From: Heliocidaris tuberculata
Lineage: Eukaryota; Echinodermata; Echinoidea; Camarodonta; Echinometridae
Reading direction: 5' to 3'
Assembly: GCA_025618425.1 (NCBI GenBank)
Contig: CM046845.1
Coordinates: forward strand, 31,369,899 to 31,433,898
DNA length: 64,000 bases
A program made the translations under genes and the position numbers. A model generated the notes under the pieces. The model saw only the letters and a list, made by a program, of their open reading frames with translations. It was not told where the DNA came from and made no database searches. Below, in pieces: positions 18,095 to 30,612 of this stretch (position 1 is its first letter; every line of letters begins with the position of its first letter).

Positions 18095-19150
18095 CAGTGG
18101 GTATCAAATAAAAAGTATACCCAACTTTGGTAGCTTCGTATAAACATTTTACGTCCTCTTTGATCTTGAAATTTATTTCATGGTAAAGAGTAACTAATAT
18201 TCTGTCCAGCGATACCTTATTCACAACTTTGCTGTCACCGATGACTGAGTTGCAGGGTTTTCAAAAATAGTCAAATTCCGCTTGTTCCAAGTCTTGGCTG
18301 ATGCAACAAAATGTGGACCAAAACCACAATCATGGCTGTGTTACTTTAGTTTAAAATCATTTTAAACATTACTTCTGATCCGTGCTTCAGCGATTAGTGT
18401 TTAAAGTCATTCATTAGGCTGTACTTCAGCTCATGTAAGGCAAATCTAAATTCAATTTGCCCAGCTTGTAAACTTTGTGTCTTATGATCATGATGATATC
18501 ATCTTGACACAAAATACTCTCTAGATTTGTCAGTTGCACCATCTCACCTGCATATAGGGTATTATCTCTTATAGCACACTATATCAATGGTTTACAAACT
18601 TTAAAGACTAATGAAAGTAAGAAAGGATATATGCAGATGTTGATAACTACTTAAATAATTAAAAGCACACTTTCATGATACAGATGGCATCCCGAATAAT
18701 CTTTGTCCAGTGTGAATGACTCGATGATGAAAGGCTTACCTAATAAGGGATGCGCAGGAAGCCAAGTTTGTGTCATTATGACAAGTAGAGTATCATGAAT
18801 TTTGCTTGTAATAAGTATTTTTAAAAGTTTTTGTTAATGTTTGGCTTCTAAAAATGCGCAAAATCAGTGAAAAAACTTAGCAAATCGTTTTCCAACTGAA
18901 ACAAGTAATGTAATTACACGAATAGCTTTTGACATGCACGCTTTGATTTAGCCCAAACTTGTTACAAGGGGATTTTGACACGATCTTTTAAAAACCCTGG
19001 AGCTCGGTCATCTGTGGCAGCAGAGTTATGAATAAGGTATCAATGGACAGAATAGTAGTTACTCTTTACCATGATATAAATCTGCAGGTCACAGAACTTT
19101 ATGTACGAAGCTACCAAACTTGGGTATACTTTTTGGGGGGATACGCACTA
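18095..19150. mobile_element. Non-autonomous Tc1/mariner-like element (1056 bp) with ~210-bp inverted ends
   Basis: TA dinucleotides flank both ends (18,093-18,094 and 19,151-19,152). The left end, CAGTGGGTATC, and the inverted right end, TAGTGCGTATC, are followed in both arms by AAAAAGTATACCCAA, TTTGGTAGCTTCGTA and CATGGTAAAGAGTAACTA. The similarity continues to about 18,310 on the left and 18,940 on the right. The interior has no transposase or other long frame. The TA target suggests the Tc1/mariner superfamily; the long arms resemble a foldback derivative. Confidence 0.8.
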
Positions 19151-19229
19151 TAGTATCCGTACCAAAGGCCTTCAGCTTCTGCTGGCTCCTCCACTCTGAA
19201 CTTAATGCCCTTTGCACTTATTTACAAGC

Positions 19230-19414
19230 AACACGATAAAAACTACTTTCGAAAAATAAACTCAAGACAATTTCAATAGCCCTGTCTATCACCTTTAGAA
19301 ATGTGCGAACATTACAATGGCGTATTGTAATCCGAACAAGATTTCTATGGGCAGTACAATAGGCCTTTGAAATTGCCCTTGAGTTTATTTTTCGAAAGTA
19401 GTTTTTATCGTGTT
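19230..19414. mobile_element. 185-bp palindromic element
   Basis: The left arm starts AACACGATAAAAACTACTTT and continues to about 19,280. The right arm is its inverse and ends AAAGTAGTTTTTATCGTGTT. AAGC is present on both sides (19,226-19,229 and 19,415-19,418), a possible 4-bp target duplication. There is no coding capacity. Confidence 0.8.
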
Positions 19415-19439
19415 AAGCATACATTTTTGTGTATATGTA

Positions 19440-19510
19440 TATGTTTGTCATTCGTATATTTGTATATGATTTGTGGTTTTGATGAGTGGAAATAAACTTG
19501 AACTTGAACT
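19440..19510 (+). repeat. Retroposon-like 3' tail
   Basis: GTGGAAATAAACTTGAACTT followed by GAACT looks like a polyadenylation signal plus short (TTGAAC)n tail of a 5'-truncated retroposon. The body is too short to classify. Confidence 0.4.
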
Positions 19511-21180
19511 CGAATTCTGAAGGAAAAATTTCTTACATCTTTTAGGCAATCAAAGGACGAGTGTTATTGTCTCTGTTATCATATTTTTACCTTTTTTTAA
19601 AATACTATTTGTTAGAAGTATTGTTATGGTCATGTTTTGTGTTCCTGGAAATCTGATAAGTAAATAAGTAAGAAAGTTACAAAATGTGTTGAAGTAGACA
19701 GTCGCATAGACAAGCCCATATGGATTAACCGTCTATTTTAGGTTTGGACATTGCCCCCCCCCCCCCCATACATACGCTCCTTGATATCATTGGCAGCATG
19801 ACCGTTTCGAGGTAATTAATCCCTGATTTGTAGATAAGCCTTCATTATCACTTATCAATGGATTGGTCAGTGTTCATGTCGCTATCTCTCCTTAACCTCT
19901 TGCACACGCGCTTATTGATGCATTCCCACCTGTTATGGCGGTTTAGCACCATATATAGATCACTTACTTCATCTATCCGTTTTGAGGTTCATCAATCTAT
20001 TTTAGAAATTCTTTCTCGAGAACTCTGTCACCATCCTTGAATACCTGGGAATAGCATTCCCAAATTCGTTTTGTAAGCTCTCGTGTCCTATAGATATCAA
20101 CCTGTCAAACAACAAAAAGTTCTGACTTGGGTTAAATTTGGTGAACGTTGAGGTTCCTCATGGCTTAGATAAGAAGTACCAAATAATCCTAAAACGCCAA
20201 ACGATAACCTTGTATATATAATTATTTTGAACAATGATATGTCTTTAAATACAAACTTACTACCATTAATCTAAACTAATTTCTTGTCATTTCATCTCTG
20301 TCCAGACATTGTATTAAAATTCGACGACTTTCTATATCATTTTCTTTCATTATTTTGTTTTTCTTTCGATATTTTGTTTTCTTTTATATCAGTTAAACCC
20401 TGAGAATTTCAGCTGTCAATATGGGAAATATCTGTGAAAGAAATATTCTTGAAAAATGCTTGAAATTTTGATAAAACAGAATATAGGAAACTTGTAGTAG
20501 CATATCATGAGGGCAGCGGAAATTAATATCAAACTCTATTTCAGCTGACTCGTGTATTCAGTTTGAGTAATAAGGTCGTTACCGTGTCAGACAAAACTTT
20601 AACAAGGTTTGCTGCCCCAAGCGTAACACAAATAAAGTGAATTTAGTGTCATTTATAGACCTATTCCCTTGTTTTTCTCTCACTTAAAACCTGCTTTCAA
20701 AACATGTATTTCCTACGTTTTCATAATCATTTCATAAATCTACGTATCCACGGAAAATGATTTATTGTAATTGATAGAAAGCACTGATTCATAATATTGA
20801 TAAGGGCAGTAAAAATGCGGTTAAGGAATGAAAGTTGGGGCATCAGATGGGAATCGTGGTGATAATTAATTTCTACATGTGTGTGAAAGACAAAGAAATC
20901 GTTCAGAGCAAGCATGGCAGGTGTCGTGTTTTTCTTCCTTTTGAAATAACTATTACTTCCCTCCTCATGTCACGGTTGACAGTGATCGAGGAGAAAGTAT
21001 TTCCATGTTGTTTTGACATGGAAGATCAACAAAGATATCGTCTGCGAGTAACGAAACAAAGAAGGCATGTAAGATTGAAGCCAGGCCTCTCTGCTTTGCT
21101 CTAACGCGGTCAATGGCCCTCATTAATCAATTTGCTATGTATTAGCAGAAATGAGGTAATTTGACGTCACATCTTTACAG
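19511..21180 (+). other. Non-coding interval
   Basis: A C-run lies at 19,755-19,767. Open frames at 19,858-20,040 and 20,835-21,104 resemble no protein I recognise. No gene is called. Confidence 0.5.
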
Positions 21181-21500
21181 GTGAATCACGCCGCTTTGTC
21201 CGAAACTATTTTAGAAGAGCGTTGTGTGAATACCTACTAAACCGCAAACATGTTCGCCTTGCTTTGATGGGCTTTGATGGTTGGAGAGGAGGAGGAAAAG
21301 GGTTATAGTGAGGACTGACCCACGCAGTTGTCTGTGCCAAGTCCAAAATAGCAAGTGGGAAGGGGCGAGTTTGCGTTACGTGTTGAGAATTTGGCGCGAA
21401 GGTTACGATATCAGCTGTGACACCTGTATGGAGAACGATTACTAGTTTTGCCGTCTGTCCGTCTGGTGGTCTCTTTGTCTCAAATCCTCTTTTCAATTTC
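21180..21500. promoter_or_regulatory. GC-richer island with a consensus E2F site
   Basis: The island is more complex and GC-richer than the sequence around it. It contains TTTGGCGCGAA at 21,390-21,400, a match to the E2F consensus TTTSSCGC. No exon or transcript start is evident, so the role is inferred from composition and one motif. Confidence 0.3.
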
Positions 21501-21588
21501 TGTATCCGCCCATTCCCTTCATTTTGGGTGAGAGAGGTAACCAACTGGAGGGGCACTTGACCCAAAACATTTTTTTTAATTAAAAGGA

Positions 21589-21589
<1 letters not shown>

Positions 21590-21619
<30 letters not shown>

Positions 21620-21853
21620 TAAAAAAAGGATAAACGTTCTATATACCAAACCTCCCCTTGTCGATCAATCGCTTCGTTCCCTCGCATTTCATTCACTTTT
21701 TCAGCCTTTTTCACACCCCCCTCCCATTATGCCCATAATTTACCCATGTTTTATTGCCACTTAGTCTTATCATTAATTCTTCTTCAGTATTGTTCACTTT
21801 TTCGTCGTACGAAATCAATTTTATATGTTGCAACTCAGAAATTGAATAGGATT

Positions 21854-21900
<47 letters not shown>
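21590..21900. repeat. Two (GA)n microsatellites
   Basis: (AG)n followed by a G-run lies at 21,590-21,618, and (GA)n at 21,858-21,899. Ser/Leu-rich frames on the minus strand come from these repeats. Confidence 0.9.
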
Positions 21901-21902
<2 letters not shown>

Positions 21903-22207
21903 GGCAGCAATAATAATAACAATGTTCAGTACTTGTATAGCGGTTATCACGTGATTATATAACGTCTCTATGCGCTTCCAAAGGACTTCGGATATTATTA
22001 CCCTGGCTTTAGCTCCGGCACCGTAGCGCTCAATGCATTCAAGGAATAAATCCTACCCGGTACTCACTTACTACACCTGGGTGGAGAGTGGCAAATGTAG
22101 ATTAATGTCTTGTCAAAGGACGTTAGTGCTGTGACAGGGATTCGAACCCCGTACCTTGTGGTTCGCAGTCCGGAGACTTATCGACTATAGACTACAATAC
22201 CTCTACG
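21903..22207 (-). mobile_element. tRNA-derived SINE (family B), nearly full length, minus strand
   Basis: On the minus strand the element begins CGTAGAGGTATTGTAGTC and has box B as GGGGTTCGAATCCC. It continues through CACTAACGTC, the core ATTAATCTACATTTGCCACT, CTCCACCCAGGTG, and a 3' part with GGGTAATAATATCCGAAG. The 3' end is AT-rich with (TTA)n. It matches the plus-strand copy at 32,811. Confidence 0.85.
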
Positions 22208-22214
22208 TTGTCGC

Positions 22215-22295
22215 ACAAAAAAAAAAGCAAAGCAAAACAAAACAAAACAAAACAAAACAAAACAAAACGAAACAAAAACAAAAACAAACAAAACA
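22215..22295. repeat. (AAAAC)n tract
   Basis: About twelve AAAAC/ACAAA units run just beyond the SINE head, possibly the A-rich tail of another retroposon. Confidence 0.8.
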
Positions 22296-24128
22296 TCAAC
22301 ACTTTAAAGTACCACTACTAAACTAATTAAACAAAATTAATTTCGCCTCATGAAGTATCGACATTTTTTTCAACACGATTGTATCATACCCCAATATAGA
22401 GCTTATAGTCTATGGACTTGTGAATGCTTTTTTTTTTTTTTTAGATTGAAGTCTAAAATTATCCGACAAGTTTCTAATTCTCACTTTTGTCACTCATCAT
22501 CATTTGTTTTCTCTTCATGTAAAATTACGAGAACAAAAATTCAAAGTTCTTCATTTTTGATCTAGAGATAGCTATAACAATGACTCAAATTCACCCCCTT
22601 TCCCCACCCACTCCCGCTCTAGACGAGTCAAGTTCGCCAATAGCCAAATTTCAGACTGTACTGTCCTAGCAATGCGAGGGCGTTCTCATATGCTGGGAAT
22701 TTTCCGGATGTGATTATGAAGGCCGCCGGGAATTACGTGTGAAACTTCCTGAATTGTGTTACCGTCGATCTCTTTATGTATTAAGATGTTCAAGAAATGT
22801 AGAGTGATAAATGATCATGCCCTAAGTGATTAATTAAACGCTTCTTGTTTTTCATGTTAATCGTATAATGTGAAAAGGTGACAAAAGAAAGATTCTGATA
22901 CGCAGGCAAGCTAAATGATGATACATTTTTGTAAAGATATGCTGAGCTGACTTATTTTAAGGGTCTTTGCTTAAAAAGATAAAGTTTAGAATATAATTTA
23001 ATGTATACTCAACATTTTAAGCGCTATCAATGACGTAAATATATCATTATCGTTATGGATATTAAAAGACAAGAAAATCAAACAATTTGTTAAATATTTC
23101 TTCGGATTATTTTGGTCATTTATATGTATGTATATCGCTTGTCAGATGGATGTACAGAAGGCATTAAAGTTGGAGAAACTTCTCCTTAAACCCACTGAAC
23201 GACGGTCATTATGTTTTGAACTTCCCGCATTAGTTTTTAAAGAATTTGGAGAAATACTTAATACCATTTCAAGAACTTTTATTTCCACTTGAGAAATGCA
23301 AATATTATTATAAATTTTTAGAGGCTTTACTAACAATCAATAAGTCTCACAATGGTGTAGTTTGCTCACACAATCCTGATGTTCACATGGTCAAACATAC
23401 TCAATATTAATTAATTGTAGTTAATGTATATAAATTATATTCACATTTACCATGTGATGTGTTTCATTGAATCTAAAAGAATCTCAGTTCAGCTTTCAGC
23501 TGCAGTGGATTTTATTTTGAATAAACCATGTCAAATCAAATCAAATCAAATCAAATCAAATGAGTGGTGTATTTGAAAACCTTTGATTAAAAAACCACCT
23601 TTACCTATAGGCCTATTGTTAATTCAGCATAATTATACAAGTGAACAGATTACAAATCACTGAAAATTAGTTTTGAAGCACCTTTCAAGTTCAAGAAACG
23701 TCAATAGATGCCGAAAGTCAAGTTTATATTAAACGAAAGTTGAAGGATAAATCTTTAATGTTATCTAGTTTGTACTGCTATAAAAAAAAATCATGAAATC
23801 ACGTTTGCTCAATGATTCATTTTCTTTTAAAGCACGACATTTCTATAAGTTAATCAAATATTTTTTAATCGTTTAATTTTCGCTATAAGATTATATGGTT
23901 GTTATGTAATTAATAGCGTCGACGTAATGTACAAAGATTTTGAACGCAAGCTTTTCTTCATTTTGTTTTCATGGAATAATGTGTACTTTTCTTAACTCAC
24001 CTACTTCGCAGAATATAATAAACTTTCTTGGAATATTTTGTTATGCTATTTCCTTAATTATGATATTATGAAAGCAATTTTGTAAACACAATGAAGTTTG
24101 GTGTCGTCCTTATTGTTAAGCACGAGTA
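22296..24128 (+). other. Non-coding interval with a retroposon tail
   Basis: TTGAATAAACCATG followed by (TCAAA)n at 23,531-23,560 looks like the 3' end of a truncated retroposon. The rest is AT-rich, and no gene is recognised. Confidence 0.5.
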
Positions 24129-24274
24129 TCTGTTTCTTAAAACTTACTATCAATAACAAGTTACGATAATATTGATATAAGCTACTGAAACCGGTGCATT
24201 TAATTGGCTGCGAGCAAATTATGTCACATAAATGTGGCAGTTATATCGATTAAAAGGTTTTACGAAATGGGCCC
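24129..24274. mobile_element. Foldback element, copy 3 of the GGGCC-TTTCATAAAA family (degenerate)
   Basis: TGTTTCTTAAAACTTACTAT on the left pairs with AAGGTTTTACGAAATGGGCCC on the right. The interior ATAAGCTACTGAAACC and AATTGGCTGCGAGCAAATTA match copies 1 and 5. Confidence 0.75.
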
Positions 24275-27200
24275 AGGTAATTTGTATTGCCAGAAAACAT
24301 GAGGTTAGTGATCCGTGAACTCAAAGTTGTTTTTGTATTTTTAATATGACATCATTGATTGCATCAAACTTCCGCTGTATGAGGTATATAACCACCCCTT
24401 ACAACCTATAAAAAGTCCTCTTTGTTTTAACGGAAATATGTGGCGAATGAACAGTTTTTCTTGACTCGAACTATAACTAATTATTTCCACTTCACAAAGT
24501 CACTGTCTTACTCCTAGCCAATGGAACGTGTGTTATAAACACAGCTTTGTGCAATCAATCACCGGCATTTTAGCAGAGTTTACTGCAGGGAGCACCTATA
24601 GTAGATATTGTGTAAAAATCAATCAATCGATCAATCAATAGATGAATAAATAGATGGATAGATGAATACATATATAAATAAACAAATCTTCAGAAAGGTG
24701 CTCAAAAAATTAGGTTTGGCCAAAGCCGCCGTAAAAAAAAAATAAATATGAATTTAATGAGCATGGCTGTAGACTGTTACGAAATAAAATTACAGTATTG
24801 AAAACAAATCATATCTAATCAAATCAATTTATTGAATTAAAACCCACAATTTTTTATTATCATCAACATACAAATACAGAGGAAGATTCAAAATAGGTTA
24901 CAGATGATCAAAACGAAACTTCACTCAGTGAAAAATAACAAAGCAAAACAAAAACAAAAGTAACAAATGAAGAGGAAAGTACAATTTTATAACCAGGAAA
25001 ATGCAATATACATGTGGGGCTCCAGCCAAACTCTTCCTATACTTTTACAGATGATTTATCTATTTTGATTCTGTAGTATTTCTTATTCTGTCACTGTACA
25101 TATTACTGATGGAGTTGACACAGATCTTGCTTATGTCATAGTCTCTACTCTGCATTATGTATCTAAACTTTTTTTTAGTTCGCCCATATCTTTGAATGAA
25201 GGTACTGTGGTACATGTGTTATTAAATAGTTTTTCTCTTGAAAACAAGAGGAACACCGTATTATTAAAAATCAATATTATTTTCTTAGCAGAAGGTGTCA
25301 ATTGTGGGGTGGCGGGGGGGGGGGGGCAGTTGCCCCCAAGAAAATATTGGGAGGGCAAACATATCGTTTTGTCCCACCAATAAATTCGGAGGTGGATAAG
25401 GAAAAATGATGCAAAGCTCGGGAAATGAAACCTTCCAAACAATGAAATATAAAAGGTACCGTATTACAAGATCAAACTTCGACAATTTTGCCACGAGCTC
25501 CGCGCGCAAATTCTCTGTTCTCCCTGCTTCAATAACGTGGAAAATGCTGGTAATTAAGAGGCGTTAAGAAATTCATGAAGGGTACCATTAGACTGTCTTG
25601 CCCCTTCCCCAATCCGATAAACGGATTGACGCCCCTGCCTAAGCAAGGTAACCATATTTTAATCTTTTATTTCGTTCACATTCAAGTATTAAAGTTTTCT
25701 GATTGTATAAACATACTGTAAAAGGCAGTTTTTAACTCTCACACAGAAGCCCCAACAACATGTATATGGTACAGAAAAAAAATCGATAAAGAACACGATC
25801 AGCCTAGTCATCAGTAACATTCCTAAAGACGGTCAATTTGACAGATTTGTATAAGCAACAACAAAATTAAAGAAACTTGTTTATTTGGGATGTTTGTTCT
25901 TCACAATGAATAAAGATTTCCCAAAGCTTTCGATTTTTGGTAATCGGTCATTGTGAAGATAATCTAATGATAGTCCTATAAACTGAATTTTTCCATCGTT
26001 ACGCGCTCCTTTTCTTTAAATAATCTCCTGAAAATCTTTAAAATGTTGAGTAATGGTTGCCCTTAGTTTCAACCAACTAGATTACGGAAACTATGAATTC
26101 AATAGTCTTGCTGGATCTTTGCCAACCTAATTAGCGAGTTCACACTAACCGATGATATTACATACAGACTTTGAGCACGCATTCGATTTCGATATATGAT
26201 ACTGCATGATAATTTGATTTCGATAACGTATAATATGCATTGGCACAAACAAAATGTTTGTTCAGTAACATGGTGCTTGCATGTATAAACAATGTATTCA
26301 CAGATTGACGTCACATTTTTGCCTAATAAGCCCAACTTCAATAATACATCCTATGCTATCATACTCAGAAGCTTACTATATCTTGCTGCACCTGGTGGGG
26401 GCTCTGGAGAGGGAGGGGGCGATATGCCCCCACTCAGACTGTCTCTACCAAAGTTAACCCCCGTCAGACCCTGTACAACAGTATCAAAGGGGGTTCTCAC
26501 AACACTATCCCCCAAATACCATTTTTGCCATCAGCTTAAACCTACGTTTTAAAGATCCATGCGCCGTCTCAGCATTTTATTCTATAATTTGATATAGAAA
26601 TCAAAATTCAACTGATTCAGAATGAGGGAAATTCCCATCTAAAAGCATCTGATAAAGAAGCATAGCCTGAAAAGGGTTTTACAAAAGAGATGTATAGTAT
26701 TGCAATCGAGAGTGTCACATGCATTCGAGAGTGTAAAATGAGTGTCCATAACTTTGGGACTATGATCATGATGGTGCGATATACATTACCAAAATCATAA
26801 TGTCTAATCGTGATGCAAGAGCGGCAATAATGAAAGGGGGTGGCAGTGGTCACTAAAGTTGGACACAATTCGAAGGAGCTGTCTGGTAGGAGCTACTGGT
26901 ATACAGTAGTACGAATATGTCACGAAATTGTATTTTCTTTTCAAATTCGATTTTCTGCCCTTCTGCCCCTTTCTATGTATTTCTTTCGTTTTGCTATTAG
27001 ATTGAAGAAAGGGGATTCCCCAAGCCCCCTATAGTGATACTGCATTCGTGTTCTTTTATATTTCGATACTACCACGACTCGCTATTAAGCTTAACTCATC
27101 ATGAGGAAATGGAATGATGTGTGTTATTTGAATTAAAATAATAGAGAAAAAACATCAGGCGCTTGTGTGTCAATGAAACATTCGGTCATGAATGAGTGAC

Positions 27201-28220
27201 AGAGCAATTAATAAAGGGGAAAAAAAAGAAGGAAAAAAAAGAAGAAAAAAGGTTTAAAAAATCGTATAAAGACAGTCACGAAAAGGGAAAGGGTGGCTTT
27301 TGGGGGGGGGGCTTAATGGAATTTTAAAAATGTATAGAATTAGCGTGTATATATCTGTGAATTGGTTTCTGAACTAGACAATAGAATTGTTATATCTAAA
27401 ATTGGTATTTCTTATTGTAAAATGATAATCATCATCTTTGTCTCTGTACATGCCATTTTTTGGTCATCATCATTAGTTTTTACCTTTATTACTAATCAAC
27501 AGTGATTCATATGTGAAATCAGTTTTAGTCAAGGAAGAGGGGTGGAGTAAGCTTATGACTCGACAAATTGAGCATGAATAATAGGCTCACATTTACAGAA
27601 AACTTGTTAAATGAGCCGACAGAATGCTAAATGTGCCGACAAAAGCACTTGATCTGTTTTTGTGGAGGTACAATTGACCCTCTTCAATGCTCTACTTAAT
27701 TCTGTTCTGTTAACCTCCAGTTTTTAGCAACATTATGCAACAGACTGAACATAGGATTAGGCAAAATGACATAGATTTTTGCATTTAAAAAAAAATTTTT
27801 TTTTTGCTTTGGACCTTTGTATGATCTTTTGGAGAGCTATGAAAATGTGTTTTACTCAGAGACAGGATGTGGGTATGTTGATGGTAATATCTATCGCATC
27901 ATTAATTATTCCCGTTCGATGAACAGGTTTCGCGTCGTGTCTTAATCTCCTCGGCTCCAACAACAAGCTCCGACTCACAGCAGACTCAGGTCCACACCCG
28001 CTACTGTTGTCTGCTGGCTGCTCAGTGGTGTAGCCCCTCCGTCATCATGAAGATGGCAAGGGGGGGGGGGGGGTACCCCCTGTACATCGCTTGCCAAGGT
28101 GTAGTTCAATAAGGTAATTAGGTCCATTTCTGTGAAAGGGGCAGATTTCAGCGAGGTGTATATAGGGAACAGTAATGACTTCTCCTTCATTTGCAAACTC
28201 AGATATTCATTTACTAATCA
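24275..28220 (+). other. Non-coding interval
   Basis: This interval contains (AATC)n-like sequence at 24,620-24,650, a minus-strand retroposon-like tail near 24,815-24,860 (AATAAATTGATTTGATTAGA on the minus strand), G-runs at 25,313, 27,300 and 28,060, and an A/G-rich run at 27,215-27,250. The stretch 27,900-28,030 is GC-richer. No coding gene is recognised. Confidence 0.5.
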
Positions 28221-28380
28221 GGGCACCGTGGCATAAAACTTATCATTAATGGTAACTCTGCTATCAATGGTAACTACCATTGTAACACCACTCAACAGCC
28301 AATCAAATTCAAGGTTTCCATGGGAGTTACCATTGATGGCAAAGTTACCGTTAATGGTAAGTTTTATGCAACGGGGCCCA
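28221..28380. mobile_element. Foldback element, copy 4 of the GGGCC-TTTCATAAAA family
   Basis: Its ends, GGGCACCGTGGCATAAAACT and AGTTTTATGCAACGGGGCCC, are inverted. This copy is a subfamily in which the arms extend into several TTACCATTGATGG units. The interior contains CAGCCAATCAAATTCAAGG. Confidence 0.78.
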
Positions 28381-30440
28381 GATTATTGTTGTTGTTTTCT
28401 TTTTCCTGTTTGGGTTTTTTTTTCTTCGTCTTCTGCGGTTGTTACATGATGTGTGGCACATGGGAATGGTTAGGAGGGGAGGGGCGCGTGCTCGAATTTT
28501 GATTTTTATTAGAAGTATTTGTATTCCGTTTTGGTTTATTAGTATATTATAATTCTAATTTAAATTTGAGATCCAAGCTATTCTCACGTTTTGTTCGAGT
28601 AACCTAAAACTACCATAAATCCCATGGTCCCTTAATCGATCAAAACCAGTGTCGTTGGCTTACACGTTAATGTTGTCCATTTTTATCATTTCACCCTAGT
28701 ATGAAGGCAAACAATCTTTTTCTTCAAATTATTTTTAAAAATTAAAAGATAAAATAGTATCATGCCAGGTTACCGAGTCCTGTCGGATCGAAATTGGCAC
28801 CGTCCTGACAAACCTGCTATTTATTTTATTCTTGAAATTTATAGGCCTAATTTTTTCCTCATTCATAATCCTCGTTACCCATTTTTTATTTATTTATTTT
28901 TTTTTGGGGGGGGTAGACCCAATAACTTTTTCTTTGTATCAAACGCTCCAGTTTGATCTATATAACCCTTTCCCCACCCTCTCCCCTCGGCCTTCCCCTT
29001 ATAGCAGATCTCTCTTTACCAGCTGACTAGCCAACACTACAGCTGTGATCATGTTAACCCCTCCGTATCAATGACAAGACTCGGCAATGAATATTCCCGC
29101 CATCGATCACTCATATATCATACATTGACCTTTATGCTTCTGTCGTCTGCCCTGAGCGGTAGTATAAAGTCATGTGACAGTCAGTCACGTCTTTCGTCGT
29201 GAGTGGCTGGAAGTCACGCTCAGAATGTGTCCCTTCTTGGACATGTCAGGCGAGCAAATGCGTCACGGAACAACTTCATGTGCGCGCGCAAAAATAATTC
29301 TACACCATAAATAGAGATATATACGCTCTTTTCATCTCTGCATTTTAAACGAAGTCATTTGCACTCTCATATAACTTATCTCATAGTGTATACACGAATT
29401 TCTCGACCCACGCCATGGCATTTTACATATCCATATGCCCATGACATACTGAGCTTTGCAAGGTATCAATGAAAATTAGAAAATAATGGAGTAATGCATG
29501 GGGAGGGGAGGGGAGGGGGGAGGGGAGGGGGGGGGGGGAGGGGAGGGGGGGGGGTTAGTCCACGAAGTAGACGTGAGTAGGCAATTGAATGTTTGGGGCG
29601 TAAAACCTAGATTCAGTAAGAGGCTAGGGGACAGTTTCACCGAAACCATCACTCAGAATGTCCCGGATATCACTCGTACATGATACTGCTTTACGTATTG
29701 ATCATGGCATTCAAACCAAACTTGCGGAATGAACCGAATTTAGAAAAAAAGAAAAGAAAACCAGTCAACCAATCATCCACAGTGTTTTCATTTTTCGTAA
29801 GAAGAAGATAAAATATCGTTTACCTTTCTTAATAATAACACGACATTGCCAAACCTAGAAAAGGCACCTTCTGAAAAGGCATATTAATTTCTCCCTTTCT
29901 AAATTTTCTCTTATATTTTTTTCTCAGAACAAAACAATAATTGTTTATTCTTATTGCACATGCATCGCATTCTTTCGTAACTATGAGCAAGCAAAATCTA
30001 TTTTATTTTTTTCATGATATCATGACTATAGCATCATCCACGTGAGAGAAACTTGTCAGGTTCATACGAAAGGATCTAAAGTTTAAGTTTCACTTGTAGT
30101 TTCAACCTTTTTAAGTTATGTTATCTTGTAGTTATTATCCTGTAGGTTCAGATCGTATTGATGAACGGACTCGCAGTTTAGTAAACGCCGAAAACACGAG
30201 GGGGGGGGGGGTCCTCCGTTGTGGTTATCGACCATGTTGACAGAATAAAATTTTAGTTTAGCAATCTCGTTGTTAGCGATGACCTCTGCATGGTAAACGA
30301 TGATCGCTATAGACTTGTAATGTCAGAACAACGAGCCCTTGTGAACCCTGATCGTCGTTGTTGTAGCGAGTCAATGTTTCGTTAACTTAAAATTTTGCTA
30401 ACTTAAAGGAGAATGAAACCCCCCAAAATCATTGAATCGC
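28381..30440 (+). other. Non-coding interval with one GC-richer island
   Basis: A G-run lies at 28,905-28,915 and a G-rich purine tract at 29,500-29,555. The stretch 29,095-29,290 is GC-richer, has a TATAAA-like GTATAAAG at 29,163 and several GTCACG motifs, and could be regulatory, but no adjacent exon is seen. Confidence 0.4.
29500..29556. repeat. G-rich (GGGGA)n purine tract
   Basis: Repeated GGGGA units interrupt longer G-runs (about 57 nt with no C or T). The tract has many GGG blocks and could form G-quadruplexes. Confidence 0.85.
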
Positions 30441-30612
30441 GGAGGCGCGATGGCTCAGTGGTAGAGCAGTGGTCTCCTAACTGGAGGACCCGGGTTCGAA
30501 ACCGAGTGGATGCGCTAGTGCCCTTTGGTAAGGCATTAATCCTCATTACCAATTCCCTCGGAGAGGACTGAAAACCTCTCCGAAAAAAACAAACAAACAA
30601 ACAAACAAAAAA
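30441..30612 (+). mobile_element. tRNA-derived SINE (family A), plus strand
   Basis: It begins GGAGGCGCGATGGCTCAGTG and has box B GGGTTCGAAACC. Then it has TAGTGCCCTTTGGTAAGGCA, a short body and a (CAAA)n tail at 30,587-30,612. The body is shorter than in the 5415-5610 copy. The tRNA-like head lacks a closing acceptor stem. Confidence 0.87.

Noticed and set aside
30441..30515. Possible tRNA gene with good box A and box B
   Set aside because: The 5' acceptor strand GGAGGCG has no complementary 3' strand, and the sequence continues into a SINE body and (CAAA)n tail shared with another copy at 5415-5610.
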